A DNA stretch of 64,000 bases from Mucilaginibacter sp. (GCA_028287895.1 JAQBOV010000017.1:1-64000); one strand, 5' to 3'. Shown: positions 19,014 through 26,765, numbered from the stretch's first letter. A program made the numbers and translations. Notes: generated by a model not told the origin, from the sequence alone.

Positions 19014-19306
19014 TTATCCATTAACCACTTCACCTCCATTTATGTGGATAACCTGCCCGGTGATAAACAAGCGTGATCAGAAGCCAGGAAAACATAAGCC
19101 GGCCCTAATTCAGAGGGTTGCCCGCTCATTTCACAGCTGTTTCGCTGCCAAAATGTTCGATCTTCTCCCCTGTCACTACAGCTACTTTGCCGATTCAATT
19201 TTCCGGTGGTCTTATAGGTATCTTTATTCAGGCCCGGGGGGCCATTTCCGGCCTTTATGCCCGGCTGGCAATTTTGTTTTTTTTAATTTTTTAGCTGCAG
19301 TTTCCA
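19014..19306 (-). pseudogene. Short-chain dehydrogenase relic with internal deletion
   Basis: On the minus strand an ATG at 19306 opens METAAKKLKK. In shifting frames this is followed by NKDTYKTTGKL, then GKVAVVTG (the start of the NAD-binding fold). The next residues are EKIEHFGSETAVK, MSGQPSELGPAYVFLASDHA and the C-terminal GQVIHINGGEVVNG with a stop at 19014-19016. The N-terminal tail and the C-terminal end fit YghA-type SDR oxidoreductases of about 290 residues. The catalytic centre (Ser, YxxxK) between them has been deleted, and several frameshifts are present. It is a clear relic. Confidence 0.75.
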
Positions 19307-19511
19307 TATACTTTTTTTTTAAAAATCATCCACAATTTTAATTAGAAGGAAAACACATAAAGACTCATAAGCTTTAAAAGCCGTCTTCTATTTTACTAAT
19401 TGTCCACATTTGTATAAAAAAACGCCATAAAAATCTTTTTTTCGATAAACAAAGGCTCAAATGGCCTGTTAATCAAATTAACTACTATTTAAATATTAAA
19501 ACCAATAAATT

Positions 19512-20054
19512 ATGGAAACGCAAATTCAAAACAGAGCAGATTCCAAACTAAAGGAATTTTTTGTCGATCAGTTGGAAGACCTTTTGTGGGCCGAAAGGAA
19601 ACTGGTAAAAACCCTTCCAAAAATGCAGGAAGCTGCCACCTCGCCTCAACTGAGGGATGCTTTCAGCAATCACCTGTCGCAAACCCAAAATCATGTTAGC
19701 CGGCTGGAGCAGGTATTTGGAATTGTTGGTAAAGAGGTGGATACCTCCAAATGCCCCGCTATGGCTGGAATTGTTGATGAAGGTGAAGACATTATTGATG
19801 ATACAGATGAAGGAACCGCCCAGCGTGATGTGGGTTTAATATTTGCCGGACAGAAAGCCGAGCATTATGAAATTGCCACTTATGGCGGGATGGTGACCTT
19901 AGCCAAGACCCTGGGTTACGAGGATGCCGCAGATATTCTTAGTCAAACTTTAACAGAAGAAAAAGAAGCTGATGCCTTGCTCACTCAAATAGCTGAAAAT
20001 AATATTAATTATCAGGCAAGTACAGAACCAGGGAAGGAAGGATTCTTTTCGTGA
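19512..20054 (+). CDS. Ferritin-like DUF892 (YciE/YciF family) protein
   Basis: The 180-residue helical protein has the DUF892 opening LKEFFVDQLEDLLWAERKLV, with Glu and Asp residues positioned for a diiron site. It also has GQKAEHYEIATYGGMVTLA and LTEEKEADALLTQIAENNIN. YciE/YciF proteins are ferritin-like and stress-induced; a biochemical role is not settled. It is a single gene followed by a hairpin shared with the convergent neighbour. Confidence 0.85.
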   Translation: METQIQNRADSKLKEFFVDQLEDLLWAERKLVKTLPKMQEAATSPQLRDAFSNHLSQTQNHVSRLEQVFGIVGKEVDTSKCPAMAGIVDEGEDIIDDTDEGTAQRDVGLIFAGQKAEHYEIATYGGMVTLAKTLGYEDAADILSQTLTEEKEADALLTQIAENNINYQASTEPGKEGFFS

Positions 20055-20075
20055 TTTGGAAATAGTTCATTTTGA

Positions 20076-20110
20076 AACAATGGCTATTCTTATTGGATGG
20101 CCATTGTTAT
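20076..20110. terminator. Bidirectional hairpin between DUF892 gene and OMP gene
   Basis: Arms AACAATGGC and GCCATTGTT form a nine-pair stem in the 75-bp gap between convergent genes. A moderate T-run is present on the plus strand. Confidence 0.6.
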
Positions 20111-20129
20111 TACCCCTCAATAGTAAAAA

Positions 20130-20753
20130 TCAATTGAAAGTAAAGCCAAACTGTACATTTAACCCCAGCGAAGGAAGATCATTGTTTCCAAACCGGACAG
20201 GGGAAGACAACGCTACAAAATAGTTTACATACTTTGAACGTGCATATACCTGGTTAAATACCGGCGTGAAGCCGTAGCGTCCTGAAGTTTCAAACGCCAG
20301 GCGGGTAATGATGGTAAACCCATGTTCAAAGCGGAACATTGTACCCGGATCAAACAATAAATTACTCATTTTACTGGTTCCGTTCCCCGATTTAATGGTA
20401 GGTGTGAATTCATAGCTAAACCCAAATTTGTCGCTGTACAAGACGTTCACCCCTACCGGGAAGCCAATACTTGTAGTGCCGTTGAAATTAAAAGTCGTTG
20501 CGTCTTTGTTAAACGTAACGATTGGTACGATAAAACTTAAATAACCAACCACTTTAGGATAGCTTGTTTTCACGGTTGTTATTGGAGTAACAGTTCCCTG
20601 CACTTTGGTCGAATCAAATGAAACTGACTGTGTTTTTTGGGCGTACAGATTTCGTGGAGCTAATAAGGCGGCAATGATAATTACCATTAAAATGCATTTC
20701 AGGATATGACCGTCTGCCATTCCTTTTCTACTTAAGCGTAGCGGTTTTTTCAT
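20130..20753 (-). CDS. Probable outer-membrane beta-barrel protein under a ModE-like operator
   Basis: I do not recognise a named family. With start ATG 20753 the protein has 207 residues. It has a basic N-terminus, a hydrophobic signal segment (ILKCILMVIIIAALLAP) and cleavage near NLYAQ. The rest alternates short amphipathic strands and turns (SFIVPIVTF, FGFSYEFTPTI, NVQFGFTFN) and ends in Phe-Asn, as outer-membrane barrels often do. A 30-bp perfect palindrome resembling a ModE site lies 34 bp upstream, and the modE-like gene is next upstream. A role in molybdate or tungstate handling is therefore possible but unproven. Confidence 0.65.
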   Translation of the reverse strand: MKKPLRLSRKGMADGHILKCILMVIIIAALLAPRNLYAQKTQSVSFDSTKVQGTVTPITTVKTSYPKVVGYLSFIVPIVTFNKDATTFNFNGTTSIGFPVGVNVLYSDKFGFSYEFTPTIKSGNGTSKMSNLLFDPGTMFRFEHGFTIITRLAFETSGRYGFTPVFNQVYARSKYVNYFVALSSPVRFGNNDLPSLGLNVQFGFTFN

Positions 20754-20786
20754 GATCTTGGAGTCGTTTAAAAATTGTTGCAAGAT

Positions 20787-20816
20787 AATCGTTATATCTT
20801 TAAAGATATAACGATT
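20787..20816. promoter_or_regulatory. 30-bp perfect palindrome, candidate ModE operator
   Basis: Half-site AATCGTTATATCTTT is followed immediately by its exact reverse complement AAAGATATAACGATT. The CGTTATAT...ATATAACG arms match the known E. coli ModE operator pattern. It lies between the 3' end of the modE-like gene and the start of the outer-membrane protein gene on the minus strand, where it would overlap the latter's promoter. Confidence 0.75.
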
Positions 20817-20841
20817 GGCAAAAAAAAATGGACTGGTATTT

Positions 20842-21213
20842 TTAAATTTTCAATCGTTTAGTTTCTTTTTCTAAAAACTCGGCAAATCTTTTCCGTAAAA
20901 GGCGATGATATTTTATCAGTTCCATCGCTTGCGGAGTAATGGCCGAACCGCCGCCCTTTTCACCACCGGCTTGTGGTAAGACAACCGGGTTAGCTGTTTG
21001 TGAATTCAATTCATTAATCAATCCCCAGGCCTTCTTATAAGACATCCCCATTTCTTTTGCAGCCATGCTTATTGACCCCGTTTCAGCAATGCGTTCAAGT
21101 AATTCTACCGGCCCGGGCCCAAAGAAACGGCCATTATCAGATTCAAGCCATAAACTGCCGTTAACCTTTATGCGAACATTTCGTATTAAAATATCTTTCA
21201 GTGATTTGGTCAT
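20842..21213 (-). CDS. modE: ModE-type winged-helix regulator, DNA-binding domain only
   Basis: The 123-residue protein corresponds to the N-terminal LysR-like winged-helix domain of ModE. It shows FFGPGPVELLERIAETGSIS, then MAAKEMGMSYKKAWGLINEL (the recognition helix) and PQAGGEKGGGSAITP (the wing). E. coli ModE is about 260 aa with two C-terminal Mop molybdate-binding domains, which are missing here. It may sense metal through another protein or bind constitutively. No modABC genes are in the window. A ModE-like palindrome sits 26 bp past its stop, in front of an outer-membrane protein gene. Confidence 0.82.
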   Translation of the reverse strand: MTKSLKDILIRNVRIKVNGSLWLESDNGRFFGPGPVELLERIAETGSISMAAKEMGMSYKKAWGLINELNSQTANPVVLPQAGGEKGGGSAITPQAMELIKYHRLLRKRFAEFLEKETKRLKI

Positions 21214-21243
21214 TATTCTGCTTCCTTAAACTTTCTGACAAAT

Positions 21244-21251
21244 TATCTTTG
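21244..21251 (+). promoter_or_regulatory. Candidate -7 element for the antitoxin/toxin relic
   Basis: TATCTTTG matches TAnnTTTG exactly and lies 26 bp upstream of the antitoxin ATG at 21277. Confidence 0.45.
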
Positions 21252-21276
21252 AATATAATAAAGAAATTTCAAGACA

Positions 21277-21513
21277 ATGAAAAAAATGACAGTTGGTGAG
21301 TTTAAAACTCATTTTTCTGATGTAATTGAACAGATAAAATCGGGCGAAACAATAGCTGTAACTTTTGGCAAAAAAAAAGAGATGATAGGCTATTTTCTTC
21401 CGGAAATTCCTTAACCAAATACCAAAGGCAAACCAGGCATCCTGGAGGGAAAGGCATCGGTTGTTTTTCACCCGGATTTCAAAATGACCGACGAAGAATT
21501 TTTAGGATTATGA
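21277..21513 (+). pseudogene. Phd/YefM-type antitoxin interrupted by an in-frame stop
   Basis: The ATG at 21277 opens MKKMTVGEFKTHFSDVIEQI, then KSGETIAVTFGKKKEMIGYF and LPEIP, then a TAA at 21412-21414. The same frame continues without shift as PNTKGKPGILEGKASVVF and FKMTDEEFLGL to a TGA at 21511-21513. The N-terminus is the DNA-binding part of Phd/YefM antitoxins and the end is the usual toxin-binding tail. The 45-residue product could still bind DNA. The terminal codons overlap the toxin ATG (ATGA), as in live operons. Confidence 0.75.
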
Positions 21514-21648
21514 ATTACTTGCTTGGATACCCATACACTCATTTGGGCTATTACCGAAAAAAGAAGACTATCTGCTTTTGCACGGCAAACCAGAAAATAT
21601 GGGCAATATGATCGGCACCGTCCTTGCCTATATTTATTTGTGGCTTAG
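21510..21648 (+). pseudogene. PIN-domain (VapC-like) toxin remnant
   Basis: After the ATG at 21510 the frame gives MNYLL. A one-base insertion near 21525 then shifts to DTHTLIWAITEKRRLSAFA, the signature start of PIN-domain ribonuclease toxins with the first catalytic Asp. The sequence loses PIN similarity after about 30 residues and stops at 21646-21648, where an intact toxin would have about 130 residues. It is frameshifted and truncated, so inactive. Confidence 0.7.
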
Positions 21649-21682
21649 TAAAATCGAATTTATTCACTGTATCCCTTTAACT

Positions 21683-21713
21683 AAAAAACCCCCGAATTGT
21701 TACATACGGGGGT
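21683..21713 (-). terminator. Intrinsic terminator of tRNA-Leu(UAG)
   Basis: Stem AACCCCCG/CGGGGGTT with a 12-nt loop, followed on the minus strand by a run of six T. It lies just past the tRNA 3' end. Confidence 0.8.
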
Positions 21714-21717
21714 TATG

Positions 21718-21799
21718 TGCGGAAGAAGGGACTCGAACCCCCACGCCTCGCGGCGCCAGATCCTAAGTCTGGTGCGGCTACCAATTACGCCACTTCCGC
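21718..21799 (-). tRNA. tRNA-Leu (anticodon UAG)
   Basis: The 82-nt minus-strand sequence folds as a cloverleaf. The acceptor pair is GCGGAAG/CTTCCGC with discriminator A. The anticodon arm is CCAGA-CTTAGGA-TCTGG (anticodon TAG). It has the long variable arm CGCCGCGAGGCG typical of leucine tRNAs, and the T arm contains GGTTCGAGTCC. CCA is not encoded. It reads CUN, mainly CUA. Confidence 0.93.
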
Positions 21800-21851
21800 A
21801 GTTAGGATTTTAAGAGTCGGCAAAGATAATTATTTATACGGATTTCACAGA

Positions 21852-22652
21852 TTATTTTTGTGATTTCAGCGATTGAAGTTCATTTTGGAGTTTCTCAAAG
21901 TAAGACGGCGCATGTAGTAATCTGCTGCCATACCATGAAAACAGCTCACCATCAACCAGTTTGATAATACTCTCGGGCAAAATGGCTTTAAATTCCGCGA
22001 TATGCTTTTCTTTGAAGGGATAAGGCTCTGAGGAGAGTAATACCAGCTCAGGCTTAACAGAGATTAATTGTTCAGCGGTTACTTCGGGATATCTTGCTGC
22101 ATCAAAAACATTGGTAAAACCACATTTTTGAAGCATATCGTCAATAAAAGTACCCCTAGCCGCTGTAATATAGGGTTTGCGCCAAATTAAATAAGCAACC
22201 CGCAAACCTTTTGATTTTATGTTAAGCGCATCAAAACCAAAACGGACAGATCGAATTAATTTTTCAGCTTCCGTATTTTTTCCAATCAGTTCCCCTACCC
22301 GCTTTATCATTTCGGTCGCCCCATCAAGGTCGGCAATGTTGCTCATCCAAACCGGAAATAGTTCCATCAGCTCTTCCACCTGGCTGCGTTCGTTCTCCTC
22401 CTTGTTGCCGATGATCAGGTCGGGCATTAATTCTTTTATTAAATTGATATTTAATGCCTTGGTTCCACCAATCTTCGATTTTAATTTAACCTTATCAAAA
22501 GGATGAATACAGAATTTGGTTATACCAATGATCTCGTTATATAATCCAAGGTCAAATAATAATTCGGTTTGTGAGGGTACTAAGGATATAATTCTTTTTG
22601 GCGTGGATAGCACTTCCACGGAGCGATTCATTTGGTCTTGATATACTGGCAT
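21852..22652 (-). CDS. Helical-backbone metal-receptor (BtuF-like) binding protein
   Basis: The 266-residue protein has the fold of class III ABC substrate-binding proteins (BtuF/FhuD type). RIISLVPSQTELLFDLGLYN marks the first lobe, INLIKELMPDLIIGNKEEN the middle and EVTAEQLISVKPELVLLSSE the second lobe. No signal peptide is visible with this start, so it may act in the cytoplasm or be exported by an unusual route. Corrinoid or iron chelate binding is possible. No permease or ATPase gene is adjacent. It lies 6 bp after the sugar transferase gene and is probably co-transcribed with it. Confidence 0.75.
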   Translation of the reverse strand: MPVYQDQMNRSVEVLSTPKRIISLVPSQTELLFDLGLYNEIIGITKFCIHPFDKVKLKSKIGGTKALNINLIKELMPDLIIGNKEENERSQVEELMELFPVWMSNIADLDGATEMIKRVGELIGKNTEAEKLIRSVRFGFDALNIKSKGLRVAYLIWRKPYITAARGTFIDDMLQKCGFTNVFDAARYPEVTAEQLISVKPELVLLSSEPYPFKEKHIAEFKAILPESIIKLVDGELFSWYGSRLLHAPSYFEKLQNELQSLKSQK

Positions 22653-22658
22653 ACGGTA

Positions 22659-23264
22659 TTAATACGCGTTCTTATCTCCTTTTAGCGTGATCCAAAAGGT
22701 AAGAAAAATAATTTTAAGATCGAGCAGGAACGACCAGTTTTTCAGATACCAAACATCAGCGTCCACACGTTTCAGCATTGCTTCAGCAGTTTTCACCTCG
22801 CCGCGCAGACCGCGTATTTGCGCCCAGCCGGTAATTCCCGGCCTCAGCAAATGTCTTGCTTTAAACTTTTCAGTTAACTGTGAATATTCTTCGGTATGGC
22901 TTAACATATGCGGCCTGGGCCCTACAATAGACATGTTGCCGATTAGCACATTAAAAAATTGCGGCAATTCGTCCAAACTGGTTTTACGCATAAAGGCCCC
23001 GATTCTTGTAATGCGATAGTCATCCCGCGTGGCCTGCTTTTTATCAGCATCGTCATTAACTCTCATACTCCTGAATTTATAACACTTAAAGTGCGTGTCA
23101 TTCCGCCCGGTACGTATTTGTGCAAAAAATACCGGCCCTTTGGATTCTAGTTTTATCAGCAAGGCTAGTATGGGGTACAGCCAGCTAAAAACGAACACAA
23201 TGATGAATAATGAAAAAAGAATATCGAATAATCTTTTAAAGGATTTCGCAAACATAAATATCAT
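22659..23264 (-). CDS. Bacterial sugar transferase (undecaprenyl-phosphate glycosylphosphotransferase)
   Basis: The protein is the short, single-helix type of polyprenyl-phosphate sugar-1-phosphate transferase. One membrane segment (LFDILFSLFIIVFVFSWLYP) is followed by the catalytic domain with KCYKFRSMR, RKTSLDELPQFFNVLIGNMS, VGPRPH and RPGITGWAQIRG. It loads the first sugar phosphate onto the lipid carrier for O-antigen or exopolysaccharide synthesis. The ORF extends to 23339, but the extra N-terminal residues are basic and non-conserved, so I prefer the ATG at 23264. A decayed methyltransferase and KDO genes lie nearby. Confidence 0.85.
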   Translation of the reverse strand: MIFMFAKSFKRLFDILFSLFIIVFVFSWLYPILALLIKLESKGPVFFAQIRTGRNDTHFKCYKFRSMRVNDDADKKQATRDDYRITRIGAFMRKTSLDELPQFFNVLIGNMSIVGPRPHMLSHTEEYSQLTEKFKARHLLRPGITGWAQIRGLRGEVKTAEAMLKRVDADVWYLKNWSFLLDLKIIFLTFWITLKGDKNAY

Positions 23265-23494
23265 AGGGTATCTTATTGCACTACGCCGCCTTTCTCTGAA
23301 TCGTTGTCTGCAGGTGTAAATATTCCAAGGCGACTGCATTATTTTTTCTCATCATAGAGATATGATGAAACAGATATGTTATAAACAGGATGAGTCGTTA
23401 TTCTTAATTTTAATCCTATTAAATGTATATTGTACAAATAAGAAAGCGGATATGAAACCAATAACAATATTTTTATAACAAATCAATTAAACCT

Positions 23495-24245
23495 ATGCGC
23501 CTTTTTACGAAATTTTTCCCTCCAAGAATTAAAGGTTTTTATAAAACCAAAAAGTTCTTTAAAAACAAAAATGGTATTGAAATCGGCGGCCCGAGTGCCA
23601 TTTTTGCCGGGAAAAAATATATACCGGTATACCCTTTGATAAAACGACTGGACGGGGTAAACTTCAGTACAAATACCATTTGGGAGAACACCATCCTTGA
23701 AGGACCGACTTATTATTATGACAGCAAACGTTATTATGACAGCAAACGCTGTCCCGGACATCAGTACATCAAAGAAGGGACCCATTTGGACTCGATTGCG
23801 GATGGCATCTATGATTTTGTATTATCAAGCCATAGCCTGGAGCATATAGCTAACCCCATAAAAGCCATGAAGGAATGGCTCAGAATACTAAAAAAGGTGG
23901 TATCATCAGCAATCCTGCCCGATAAAATATACACTTTTGATCATAGAAACCGGTAACCACCTTTGAACATCTGCTGGATGATTATCAAAATAGGTATCAT
24001 GGAAGATGATTTGACCCATGTTGAGGAAATACTTTCACTGCATGACAGGGATATGGATGCCGGCTTGATTGAGAAAGACCAATTCCCGGCACGCTGTTTA
24101 AACAACATCAATAACCGTTGTTTGCACCACCATGTTTTCGATATCGGCCTGCTGAAGAAAATTTATGCCTATTTAAATCTTGAAGTGATTATCAACTGAT
24201 TCTTCAACTAATTTTAACCACATCATCGTAGGTATTAAACGTTAA
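23495..24245 (+). pseudogene. SAM-dependent methyltransferase relic
   Basis: Frame one gives MRLFTKFFPPRIKGFYKT, GIEIGGPSAIF, and DGIYDFVLSSHSLEHIANPI, the last typical of class I methyltransferases in glycan loci. A TAA then stops it at 23954-23956. Methyltransferase-like sequence continues in other frames as PVTTFEHLLDDYQN, DDLTHVEEILSLHDRD, HVFDIGLLKKIYAYLNLEV and NHIIVGIKR with a stop at 24243-24245. At least three frameshifts are needed. An 18-bp tandem duplication sits inside at 23713-23748. Position next to a sugar transferase suggests a former polysaccharide-modifying role. Confidence 0.75.
23713..23748 (+). repeat. 18-bp perfect tandem duplication inside the methyltransferase relic
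   Basis: TTATTATGACAGCAAACG occurs twice back to back (23713-23730 and 23731-23748). It adds six codons in frame (YYDSKR twice). Confidence 0.9.
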
Positions 24246-24285
24246 ATTTCCGGCATGTACCAAAAGAAATATTTTGACGGTCTGA

Positions 24286-25239
24286 TCAATTATAGATTTG
24301 GTAAACTCCATCGATATTTCTTTTTACCGCAGATCCAACCAAAACAGTCGCTATTTTTTTGTCTATCATTAATTGTTCAGCCTGACTGATATATTCATCC
24401 GGGTCGACGATTACGGGATCGGCAGTCATCATTTCACTGATCACCAATTGTGATGTGTCCGGGTTACGTACCAGCGCCCTGCGCAGGTCACCGTCAGTTA
24501 TAACACCTTCTATGCTATCGGCGCTGCCAACTATAACCAGGCCCAGTTTCCCTTCCGACATACACAACAGCATCTCAGTAAACGATGCATTCTTATCAAT
24601 ATAAGGCAAATTGTCTTTGCGCATCAGGTCTTTAACCTTCACCAGCAGCTTGCGGCCAAGGCTTCCACCGGGGTGAAACCTTGCAAAATCCTCCTGCTGA
24701 AATTGTCTGGCTTCCATCAGGGCAACTGCCAAAGCATCACCCATCACCAAGGTAGCGGTGGTTGATGAAGTGGGTGCCAATTCCAGCGGACAAGCTTCGC
24801 GGGTAATACAAACATTCAGATGGTGGTCACTATTTTTGGCGATTGTGGAATCGGGACTGCCGGTAATACTGATGATGCTGTTTTTGTTCCATTTTAAAAA
24901 TGGAATGATCTTAAGTACCTCATCAGTTTCACCTGAATAAGAGATAAGGATAACGAGGTCATTCGGTTCAACCATACCCAGATCGCCATGAAAAGCCTCA
25001 CCTGGATGCAGGAAAAAGCTGGGCGTACCGGTACTTGCAAGTGTGGCCGCGATTTTTCTGCCGATAAGGCCCGACTTACCAACGCCGGCAATAATTAATT
25101 TGCCTTTTGAGCTTAATATTGCCTCTATGGCGGCTGTAAATTCGTTGCCAATGGCGCCAGCTACTTCCTTAAGCGCCCCAATTTCAATATCAAATACTCT
25201 TTTGGCTATCTCATTCATCAGGTTGTAAGTTATACGCAA
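24286..25239 (-). CDS. kdsD: Arabinose-5-phosphate isomerase, KpsF/GutQ family
   Basis: The 317-residue enzyme has an N-terminal SIS domain (VGKSGLIGRKIAATLASTGT, HPGEAFHGDLGMV, ISYSGETDEVL) and a C-terminal pair of CBS domains (LMRKDNLPYID and MMTADPVIVDPDE). It converts ribulose-5-phosphate to arabinose-5-phosphate, the first step towards KDO for lipopolysaccharide. The kdsA gene for the next step lies 53 bp upstream on the same strand, which supports the assignment. It reads as full length. Confidence 0.92.
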   Translation of the reverse strand: MRITYNLMNEIAKRVFDIEIGALKEVAGAIGNEFTAAIEAILSSKGKLIIAGVGKSGLIGRKIAATLASTGTPSFFLHPGEAFHGDLGMVEPNDLVILISYSGETDEVLKIIPFLKWNKNSIISITGSPDSTIAKNSDHHLNVCITREACPLELAPTSSTTATLVMGDALAVALMEARQFQQEDFARFHPGGSLGRKLLVKVKDLMRKDNLPYIDKNASFTEMLLCMSEGKLGLVIVGSADSIEGVITDGDLRRALVRNPDTSQLVISEMMTADPVIVDPDEYISQAEQLMIDKKIATVLVGSAVKRNIDGVYQIYN

Positions 25240-25292
25240 TACGTTTAATGCATTTTTATACGTACAACGTAAAACGTCACACGTAAAACCTG

Positions 25293-26072
25293 TTAGGCTA
25301 ATAAAGGTTTAATCATCTCTTCCAACTCATGCAGCCTGACCATATTTGGCCCATCGCTTAAAGCGTGGTCAGGATCTGGGTGTGCTTCCATAAAGTAACC
25401 ATCAGCGCCAAAAGCTTTAGCTGCCAGCGCCATCATCGGCACAAAGGTACGGTCGCCACCGGTTTTGCCGCCTGCTCCGCCCGGGCGCTGTACAGAATGG
25501 GTACAATCCATACAAACCGGGTAGCCAAACTTCTTCATATCATAAATATTCCTGAAATCCACTGCCAGGTTATTATAACCATACGTATTACCGCGCTCGG
25601 TCAGAACCACTTGCTCGTTACCGGCTTCAACTATCTTTTGTGCAGGGTAAAACATATCTTGCCCCGAAAGAAATTGCGCCTTTTTCACGTTCACAACTTT
25701 TCCCGTTTTTGCCGCAGCAACCAGCAAGTCTGTTTGACGGCATAAAAAAGCAGGTATCTGTAGAATATCAACCACCTGGGCTGCAATTGCCGCCTGGTAT
25801 GGCTCATGAATGTCTGTAGTGACGGGCAATCCGAAACGCTCCTTTACTTTTTGCAGCATTTCCATTCCCTTTTCAATACCCGGTCCCCGGTAGGAATGGA
25901 TAGAGGTACGGTTAGCCTTATCAAACGATGATTTAAAAACCACGGTTACAGGGTATTTCTGGCCAATTTCGGCGACCTTTTCGGCAACTGTATAAAGCAA
26001 CTCCTGATTTTCCATTACACAGGGGCCCAATATAAAGAACGGCTTCTGCCGTATTTGATCAAACAAACTCAT
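25293..26072 (-). CDS. kdsA: 3-deoxy-8-phosphooctulonate synthase
   Basis: The enzyme condenses arabinose-5-phosphate with phosphoenolpyruvate to KDO-8-phosphate. Signatures are FFILGPCVMEN at the N-terminus, FKSSFDKANRTSIHSYRGPG, VTTDIHEP, the NVKKAQFLSG loop and DCTHSVQRPGG. Cys or Asn residues near the N-terminus and the C-terminal loop decide metal dependence, and I did not assign it. ATG 26072 is preferred over the TTG two codons upstream, giving 259 residues. It forms a KDO pair with the isomerase gene downstream. Confidence 0.95.
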   Translation of the reverse strand: MSLFDQIRQKPFFILGPCVMENQELLYTVAEKVAEIGQKYPVTVVFKSSFDKANRTSIHSYRGPGIEKGMEMLQKVKERFGLPVTTDIHEPYQAAIAAQVVDILQIPAFLCRQTDLLVAAAKTGKVVNVKKAQFLSGQDMFYPAQKIVEAGNEQVVLTERGNTYGYNNLAVDFRNIYDMKKFGYPVCMDCTHSVQRPGGAGGKTGGDRTFVPMMALAAKAFGADGYFMEAHPDPDHALSDGPNMVRLHELEEMIKPLLA

Positions 26073-26092
26073 GCACAAAGATGCAATTTTTT

Positions 26093-26130
26093 AGCCTCAC
26101 CCCAACGCCTCTCCGGTACAGCGGGGCTTT
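26093..26130. repeat. REP-like element, copy 2
   Basis: It begins GCCTCACCCCAACGCCTCTC, a diverged match to the opening of the element at 5699-5736. It likewise sits about 20 bp upstream of a minus-strand start codon (kdsA). Confidence 0.45.
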
Positions 26131-26197
26131 TTTATAAAAAATTTCTATAAAAATAAAGTCTCCGCCTGCTGTGGAGATTTCAAGGAGGCTTTTTCCT

Positions 26198-26205
26198 AAC
26201 TTTGC
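26198..26205 (+). promoter_or_regulatory. -7 promoter element just in front of hscB
   Basis: TAACTTTG is an exact TAnnTTTG match ending 4 bp before the hscB ATG (26210). Transcription would start at or next to the ATG, implying a leaderless mRNA. Confidence 0.5.
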
Positions 26206-26209
26206 TCCC

Positions 26210-26737
26210 ATGATCAATTACTTCGAGTTTTATGGGATACCCGAATCATTTCATCCTGATGTTGCATTGCTGAAAAAAAATTTCTATGAGCTGAGCAAGC
26301 AATACCACCCCGATTTTTATGCTAACGAGGCAGACGAAAAGCAACAGGAAATTCTGGAACTGTCTACTATCAACAATAAAGCCTGGCAAACGTTGAGCGA
26401 CCCCGCCAAACGCCTTGAATATATTCTACGCCAGCGTGAATTGCTGGTCGATGGCGCCAAACCTGCCCTTCCTGGAGGTTTTTTGATGGAGATGATGGAC
26501 ATTAACGAGCGCTTAATGGAAATTGACGATGCAGACCAGTTGGCTGAAATTAATGCAGAAGTGCTCGCTATCGATGATGATATCAGCCATAAACTGCATA
26601 AATTAACTGTAGGTTACTCTCAACTGGATGATACAGCAAAAGAAAGCCGGCTGAATGAAATTTTAGATATTTACTATAGACAAAAATATTTGTTGCGGAT
26701 TAAAGAGAGTTTAAATACATTTGCAACCCGGTTTTGA
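26210..26737 (+). CDS. hscB: Fe-S cluster assembly co-chaperone HscB (J-domain)
   Basis: The 175-residue protein has an N-terminal J-domain with KQYHPDFYA (the HPD tripeptide that stimulates the HscA ATPase). The C-terminal three-helix bundle binds IscU and contains GFLMEMMDINERLMEID. It delivers IscU to the Hsp70 partner in iron-sulfur assembly. ATG 26210 matches the family start (MINYFEFYGIP), while the ORF extends upstream to 26171 without conserved residues. No isc or hscA genes are adjacent. Confidence 0.9.
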   Translation: MINYFEFYGIPESFHPDVALLKKNFYELSKQYHPDFYANEADEKQQEILELSTINNKAWQTLSDPAKRLEYILRQRELLVDGAKPALPGGFLMEMMDINERLMEIDDADQLAEINAEVLAIDDDISHKLHKLTVGYSQLDDTAKESRLNEILDIYYRQKYLLRIKESLNTFATRF

Positions 26738-26765
26738 ACGAACTAATCCACCGTTCAATTAAAAC

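Noticed and set aside
20754..20783. Upstream TTG start for the outer-membrane protein gene
   Set aside because: It would put the palindrome three bases from the start codon and adds non-conserved residues; ATG 20753 gives a normal signal peptide.
23713..23748. CRISPR or longer repeat array
   Set aside because: Only two copies of one 18-bp unit without spacers: a simple tandem duplication inside a relic gene.
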